From the NCBI GenBank assembly GCA_937998045.1, contig CALKVG010000692.1, positions 1 through 9,492 on the forward strand: a stretch of 9,492 bases of DNA, read 5' to 3'. The DNA comes from an uncultured Myxococcales bacterium (lineage in GTDB: Bacteria > Myxococcota_A > Polyangia > Polyangiales > Polyangiaceae). Of this stretch, positions 6,039-9,492 are shown piece by piece. The notes beneath the pieces were generated by a model that had not been told where the DNA came from, made no database searches, and worked only from the letters and a program-made list of their open reading frames with translations. The first letter of the stretch is position 1. The number at the start of each line of letters is the position of its first letter. Position numbers and translations under genes: made by a program.

Positions 6039-7040
6039 GTGCTCGATCCGCGCGCGCGTGCGCGGTTCGCGAGGAACCGCTCGGCGGTCGCGGGCGCAAC
6101 GATCGTCGGCGTTCTCGTGACCTTCGCGCTGGTCGGGCCGCTCCTGGCGCGTCACGACCCGTTCGAGAGCGACTTCGCCGCAGGCATCTCGCGCGACCTC
6201 CTGCCCGTCGGCCCCGGCAAGGCTTTCCCCCTCGGCGCAGACCGCCTGTTCCGCGATGTCCTGGCGCGCCTGGCCTACGCCGGGCGACTGTCGCTCGCCA
6301 TCGCGGTCGCAGCGACTCTCCTGGCGACCGCGATCGGAGCCGTGACCGGCATCGTCGCCGGCTACTACGAGGGTCGGCGCGTGCGCGTTCCGTGGGCCGC
6401 CTCGGCTGGGGCCGCGGCCGCGCTCGCCGCGCTCGCGATGGGGAGGCCGCTCGTCGCGTTGCTCTCGATCCTCGCCGGCACTCTCTGTGCGCTGGTGCGG
6501 CGCTCGCCGGCGATCGCCCTCGACCTTGACGGTATCCTCATGCGCTTCGTCGACGTCCTCCTGGCCTTCCCGTTCCTGCTGCTCGTCATGTCGATCGGGG
6601 CGGCCCTTCAGCACACCTCCGCCGTGACGATCTTCGTGACGCTCGGAGCGACCGGATGGCTGGGGATCGCCCGGGTGCTCCGCGCCAAGACCCTCCAGGT
6701 TCGGTCGCTCGAGTACGTCGTCGCGTCTCGCGCGCTGGGGCAGTCGACGCCGAGCCTCCTTCGAAAGCACATCCTCCCCAACATCGCCGGACCGCTCGTC
6801 GTCAGCGCGACCGTTCTGGTCGCGCAGATGATCGTCGCCGACAGCGTCCTCTCCTATCTCGGTGCAGGGATCGCGCCCCCGACGCCGACCTGGGGCCGGA
6901 TGCTCTTCGAAGGACAGGACTACGTGATCGCGGCCCCGTGGCTGGTGGCCGCGCCGGGAACGGCGATTCTTCTGGCCGTGTGGGGCTTCAACATGCTCGG
7001 CGAAGGACTGCGCGATGCGCTCGATCCCCACGATGGGTGA
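6039..7040 (+). CDS. ABC importer permease, OppC/DppC type, with an extra membrane hairpin
   Basis: This is one of two inner-membrane subunits of a peptide/opine/nickel-type ABC importer. The 333-aa product has TM1 (about 15-36), the FPLGAD element with FRDVLARLAYAGRLSL (63-86), TM2 (about 87-108), LMRFVDVLLAFPFLLLVMSIG (167-187) and further membrane segments to residue 320. The EAA-type cytoplasmic loop that docks on the ATPase is EYVVASRALG followed by LRKHILPN (225-248). In ordinary OppC/DppC proteins a short GYYGGxxD linker joins TM2 to the LMRxxD segment. Here about 50 residues are inserted (about 111-163), with two Ala/Leu-rich hydrophobic stretches (119-133 and 138-153) that could form an extra transmembrane hairpin. 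Start GTG 6039 has AAGGAG 5 nt upstream; GTG 6036 is the alternative. It lies between the pseudo-hydrolase gene and the binding-protein gene, and its 3' end overlaps the latter by 26 nt. Confidence 0.92.
   Translation: MLDPRARARFARNRSAVAGATIVGVLVTFALVGPLLARHDPFESDFAAGISRDLLPVGPGKAFPLGADRLFRDVLARLAYAGRLSLAIAVAATLLATAIGAVTGIVAGYYEGRRVRVPWAASAGAAAALAALAMGRPLVALLSILAGTLCALVRRSPAIALDLDGILMRFVDVLLAFPFLLLVMSIGAALQHTSAVTIFVTLGATGWLGIARVLRAKTLQVRSLEYVVASRALGQSTPSLLRKHILPNIAGPLVVSATVLVAQMIVADSVLSYLGAGIAPPTPTWGRMLFEGQDYVIAAPWLVAAPGTAILLAVWGFNMLGEGLRDALDPHDG
7002..7007 (+). promoter_or_regulatory. Shine-Dalgarno of the substrate-binding protein gene
   Basis: GAAGGA lies 7 nt before ATG 7015, inside the end of the permease gene. 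It favours ATG 7015 over the in-frame ATG at 7033. Confidence 0.55.
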
Positions 7041-8727
7041 GCTGAGTCCCGCGCTCTCGGCGGTTGCCCTCGCGCTCGTGGCGGGGCCGCTCGCGTGCGG
7101 GCAGCCGCTCGCGGCGCCCCTGGCTGCCGCGCACCCGGCCGACGCTGCACCGGTGCGGGGCGGCACGCTGCGCATGGCCTCGTATACCGACGTTCGCAAC
7201 CTCGACCCCGCCGGACCGAGCGACGGACTCGCGCAGCAGGTGGCGCACGAAATCTTCGCGGGCCTCGTCGAGTACGACGCCCGCGGGCACGTCGTGCCGG
7301 ACCTCGCCGACCACTTCGATGCGGAAGACGGCGGACGCACGTACCGTTTCGTGCTTCGCCAGGGCGTGCGTATGCAAGACGGCGAGGAGCTCACCGCCGA
7401 CGACGTCAAGCGGTCGGTCGAGCGCGCGCTCCACCCGAGCGCGCCCAGCACGTTGGCCAGCTACTTCGCGGATATTGCCGGCTACGAGGACTTCGTCTCG
7501 AACAAGGCTGCACACCTCTCGGGGGTCGTCGTCGAGGGCCGCTACGTCGTGACGTTCCACCTCGGTCACCCCGACGCGGCCTTCCTCTCCCTCTTGACGA
7601 TGACGACCCTGAGGCCGGTCTGCAGGACGGCGGGCGATCGCTACGTCGACACCTGGCTCCCCTGTGGTGCGGGTCCCTTCCGCATCCTTCCGGGAGGCTG
7701 GAGCCGGGGAAACGCCCTCCGCCTCGTGCGGCACGAAGGCTACTTTCGCCCCGGCCTGCCTTATCTCGACGCGATCGAGTGGACCTTCAATCAGCCCCTC
7801 CTCTCCCAGCGATTCCGCTTCGAAGACGGCGACCTCGACGTCCTGCAGTCGCCTACGCAAGCCGATACGGCGCGCTTCCAGGCGGACCCCCGCTGGAAAG
7901 CATTCGGCATCGTCCAGGCGGACACGATCGTCTGGGGGGAATCGATGAACACGCGCATCCCCCCCTTCGACAACGTCGAAGTGCGGCGCGCGGTCGCAGC
8001 GGCGATCGATCGCTCGCAGTATTCGCTGATAAGGCCCGCCAACATGTCGCCGCTGACGGAGCTCCTGCCGCGCAGCGTCCCCGGTTACGATCCCTCGCTG
8101 GAAGGGCAGCGCTACGATTACGCCGCCGCTCTCGAGCACATGAAGCGGGCCGGGTATCCCTACGACCCGACGACCGGCGCGGGCGGGTGGCCGCAGCCCA
8201 TCGACTACGTCGTCACGGACTACTCGGTCTCGGTGATGACGTCCCAGCTTCTGCAGCAGATGCTCGCGAAGATCGGGCTGCGCCTGTCGCTCCGCCTCGT
8301 GAGCTGGCCCGCATACCAGGCGATCACCCAGCAACCCGGGCGTTCGGCCATGTCGGCGCAGGGCTGGACGATGGACTACCTGGACCCGAGCACCTTCTTC
8401 GAGCCGCTCTTCACGACGGGCTCGATCGGGTCCGAGTCGACCAACAACACCGCGTTCTACTCGAACCCGCGCTACGACGCGCTCGTCGCGAACGCGCGCC
8501 TCACCGAGCACACGGCCGCGCGTTACGCCCTCTACCGCGAGGCGAACGGCATCGTCTGCGACGAGGCGCCGTGGGCGTTCACCTACGGCCAGCACGACTT
8601 CGACGTGCACCAGCCGTACGTGCGTGGCCTCGCGGTCCACCCCGTCGAGCGCTTGCTGGCGCGAGAGATATGGCTCGACCGCGGAGTGGGTTCACGCGTC
8701 CACGCCCTCTTCGGGGGACTCTGGTGA
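7015..8727 (+). CDS. ABC importer substrate-binding protein, family 5 (oligopeptide/opine/nickel type)
   Basis: The 570-aa product is the extracytoplasmic receptor of the importer. It begins with a signal-peptide-like segment (hydrophobic residues about 12-27) that ends in Cys28. The residues before this Cys (GPLAC) fit the lipobox poorly, so a lipoprotein is possible but not certain; cleavage after an Ala-rich site further on is the alternative. Family hallmarks are RGGTLRMASYTDVRNLDPA (48-66), FAGLVEYDARGHVVPDLADHF (81-101), the RTYRFVLRQGVRMQDGEELTADDVKRSVERAL region (108-139), and in the C-terminal half NVEVRRAVAAAIDR (about 322-335) and the TMDYLDPSTFF segment. Length is usual for the family. 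The ligand cannot be read from sequence: peptides, opines, metals or other small solutes are all possible. The start overlaps the upstream permease by 26 nt and the end overlaps the downstream permease by 4 nt. Confidence 0.94.
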   Translation: MRSIPTMGELSPALSAVALALVAGPLACGQPLAAPLAAAHPADAAPVRGGTLRMASYTDVRNLDPAGPSDGLAQQVAHEIFAGLVEYDARGHVVPDLADHFDAEDGGRTYRFVLRQGVRMQDGEELTADDVKRSVERALHPSAPSTLASYFADIAGYEDFVSNKAAHLSGVVVEGRYVVTFHLGHPDAAFLSLLTMTTLRPVCRTAGDRYVDTWLPCGAGPFRILPGGWSRGNALRLVRHEGYFRPGLPYLDAIEWTFNQPLLSQRFRFEDGDLDVLQSPTQADTARFQADPRWKAFGIVQADTIVWGESMNTRIPPFDNVEVRRAVAAAIDRSQYSLIRPANMSPLTELLPRSVPGYDPSLEGQRYDYAAALEHMKRAGYPYDPTTGAGGWPQPIDYVVTDYSVSVMTSQLLQQMLAKIGLRLSLRLVSWPAYQAITQQPGRSAMSAQGWTMDYLDPSTFFEPLFTTGSIGSESTNNTAFYSNPRYDALVANARLTEHTAARYALYREANGIVCDEAPWAFTYGQHDFDVHQPYVRGLAVHPVERLLAREIWLDRGVGSRVHALFGGLW

Positions 8728-9448
8728 GCGTCGTGCGCCGGATCGTTTGGGGGCTTTTCGTCGTTTGGGCCGTCGTGTCGATCGCGTTCGCGATCAACAA
8801 CCTCATCCCCGGCGATCCTGCGCGAATGGTCGCCGGAGCCCAGGCTCGGCCCGCGGACGTCGCCCGCCTGCGAACGCAGCTCGGGCTGGACCGGCCCCCC
8901 ATCGTTCAATACGCCCTCTTCTGGAGGCGGCTGCTGCACTTGGGGCCGCGCGAGATCGCCGGCGATCCCGCCCACGGGAGCTGCTCGGTCGTCTTGCCGC
9001 TCGGAGGCTCGGCGCTGCACGCAGACCTCGGCAAGAGCTACCAGCTCCGCCAACCGGTGCTCGATCTCGTGCTCACGCGGCTTCCCCGCACGTTCGCGCT
9101 CGCGCTGGCCGGCGTCGCGCTGCAGCTGCTCTTCGGCCTCGGCACCGGCGTGGTGGCGGCCCTCCGGCGCAACACGTTCCTGGACCGAGCGGTGGTCGGC
9201 GCCAGCTTGCTCGGCATCAGCGCCCCTACGTTCCTCATCGCGCTGGCCCTTCAGTACGTCCTCGCGTACGACCTGCGCGTTCTGCCGCTCGATGGCTTCG
9301 GAAGGACGCTTTACGAGCACGCGCGCTGCCTCGTCCTGCCGGCTCTCACGCTCGGGATCTACGGAGCGGCCTACTACACGCGCCTCGTGCGCGACGAGCT
9401 GACGGTGATCCTGCGCGAGGACTGGGTGCGCACCGCCCGCGCGAAGGG
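8724..9448 (+). CDS. ABC importer permease, OppB/DppB type (3' end missing, contig truncated)
   Basis: The 241 visible residues are the second membrane subunit of the importer. TM1 spans about 5-27, followed by the hallmark NLIPGDPARMVAG (26-38), then LRTQLGLDRPPIVQY (49-63), a periplasmic loop, DLGKSYQLRQPV (101-112), LPRTFALALAGVALQLLFGLGTGVVAALRRN (120-150), SLLGISAPTFLIALALQYVLA (161-181), LPALTLGIYGAAYYTRLVRDEL (205-226) and the start of the EAA loop DWVRTARAKG. The loop before DLGKS is about 25 residues longer than I expect (about 74-100) and contains Cys87. Start GTG 8724 overlaps the TGA of the binding-protein gene by 4 nt (GTGA), a classic sign of translational coupling, with GGGGGA 5 nt upstream. 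The genomic sequence stops at 9448 within the EAA loop; the frame that continues past this point reads adapter, not protein. The rest of the gene and the two ATPases should lie beyond the contig end. Confidence 0.92.
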
Positions 9449-9492
9449 CTGTCTCTTATACACATCTGACGCTGCCGACGATCTTACGCGTG
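9449..9492 (+). other. Nextera sequencing adapter plus i5 index (not genomic)
   Basis: The 33 bases at 9449-9481 equal the reverse complement of the Nextera read-1 transposase adapter: the 19-bp Tn5 mosaic end CTGTCTCTTATACACATCT followed by GACGCTGCCGACGA. Bases 9482-9489 (TCTTACGC) are the reverse complement of the standard i5 index GCGTAAGA, known as S517/N517. The last three bases GTG begin the P5 flow-cell sequence. This is library-read-through contamination, and the tail should be trimmed before any gene calling. Confidence 0.98.

Noticed and set aside
4972..6099. Upstream extension of the kinase across the hydrolase-fold gene
   Set aside because: The frame stays open, but the residues before MPRVLV are shadow sequence of the divergent hydrolase gene; the kinase fold begins normally from ATG 4971.
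7093..7098. Definite lipoprotein cleavage site at Cys28 of the binding protein
   Set aside because: The residues before the Cys are Pro-Leu-Ala, with Pro at the -3 position, which does not match the lipobox; lipidation is mentioned only as a possibility.
6988..8640. Minus-strand open frame of 550 codons opposite the substrate-binding protein
   Set aside because: It is an antisense shadow rich in Arg/Val/Asp/Glu without domain motifs, while the plus strand encodes an obvious family-5 binding protein.
8624..9469. Plus-strand open frame of 281 codons overlapping the OppB-like permease
   Set aside because: It is an out-of-frame Arg/Ala/Pro-rich shadow that terminates within the sequencing adapter (LSLIHI ending).

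Overview
This is a 9.5 kb piece of GC-rich bacterial chromosome with the look of a draft or metagenomic contig. It starts inside a gene, and its last 44 bases are not genomic: they match an Illumina Nextera transposase adapter followed by an i5 index. Several features suggest a myxobacterium-like organism (Myxococcota / old Deltaproteobacteria). These are the high GC content with GC-rich third codon positions, a stand-alone Hanks-type Ser/Thr kinase with an HRDVTPHN catalytic loop, and a short acidic-tailed protein carrying a lone sigma-70 region-4-like helix-turn-helix of a kind I associate with that group. This placement is an inference from family recognition, not from any search.

Left block (1-3609, all minus strand, transcribed right to left): a sigma-region-4-like DNA-binding protein (2872-3609), then purH (1230-2786), then a ParA/Soj-type ATPase with two zinc-ribbon-like Cys motifs at its N-terminus (1106 down to the contig edge). 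The 85-nt gap before purH holds a perfect 7-bp inverted repeat just upstream of the purH start. The three genes are co-oriented with gaps of 85 and 123 nt, so they may be one operon or partly independent.

Middle (3610-5112): a 456-nt non-coding stretch with an unusually AT-rich island and three dyad symmetries, then a minus-strand 301-aa Ser/Thr kinase (4066-4971), then a 141-nt divergent intergenic region with a weak candidate promoter for the right block.

Right block (5113-9448, plus strand): a tightly packed operon in which neighbouring genes are 2 nt apart or overlap. The order is an alpha/beta-hydrolase-fold protein, an OppC/DppC-type permease, a family-5 (peptide/opine/nickel type) substrate-binding protein, and an OppB/DppB-type permease cut by the contig end. 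The ATPase genes of this importer are not in the window and would be expected downstream. The most striking observation is that the hydrolase-fold protein has lost all three catalytic-triad residues (Ser to Gly, Asp to Asn, His to Pro) and the usual HG oxyanion motif. It therefore looks like a pseudoenzyme translated together with an ABC importer. The OppC-like subunit also carries about 50 extra residues that look like an additional transmembrane hairpin, and the OppB-like subunit has an enlarged periplasmic loop.
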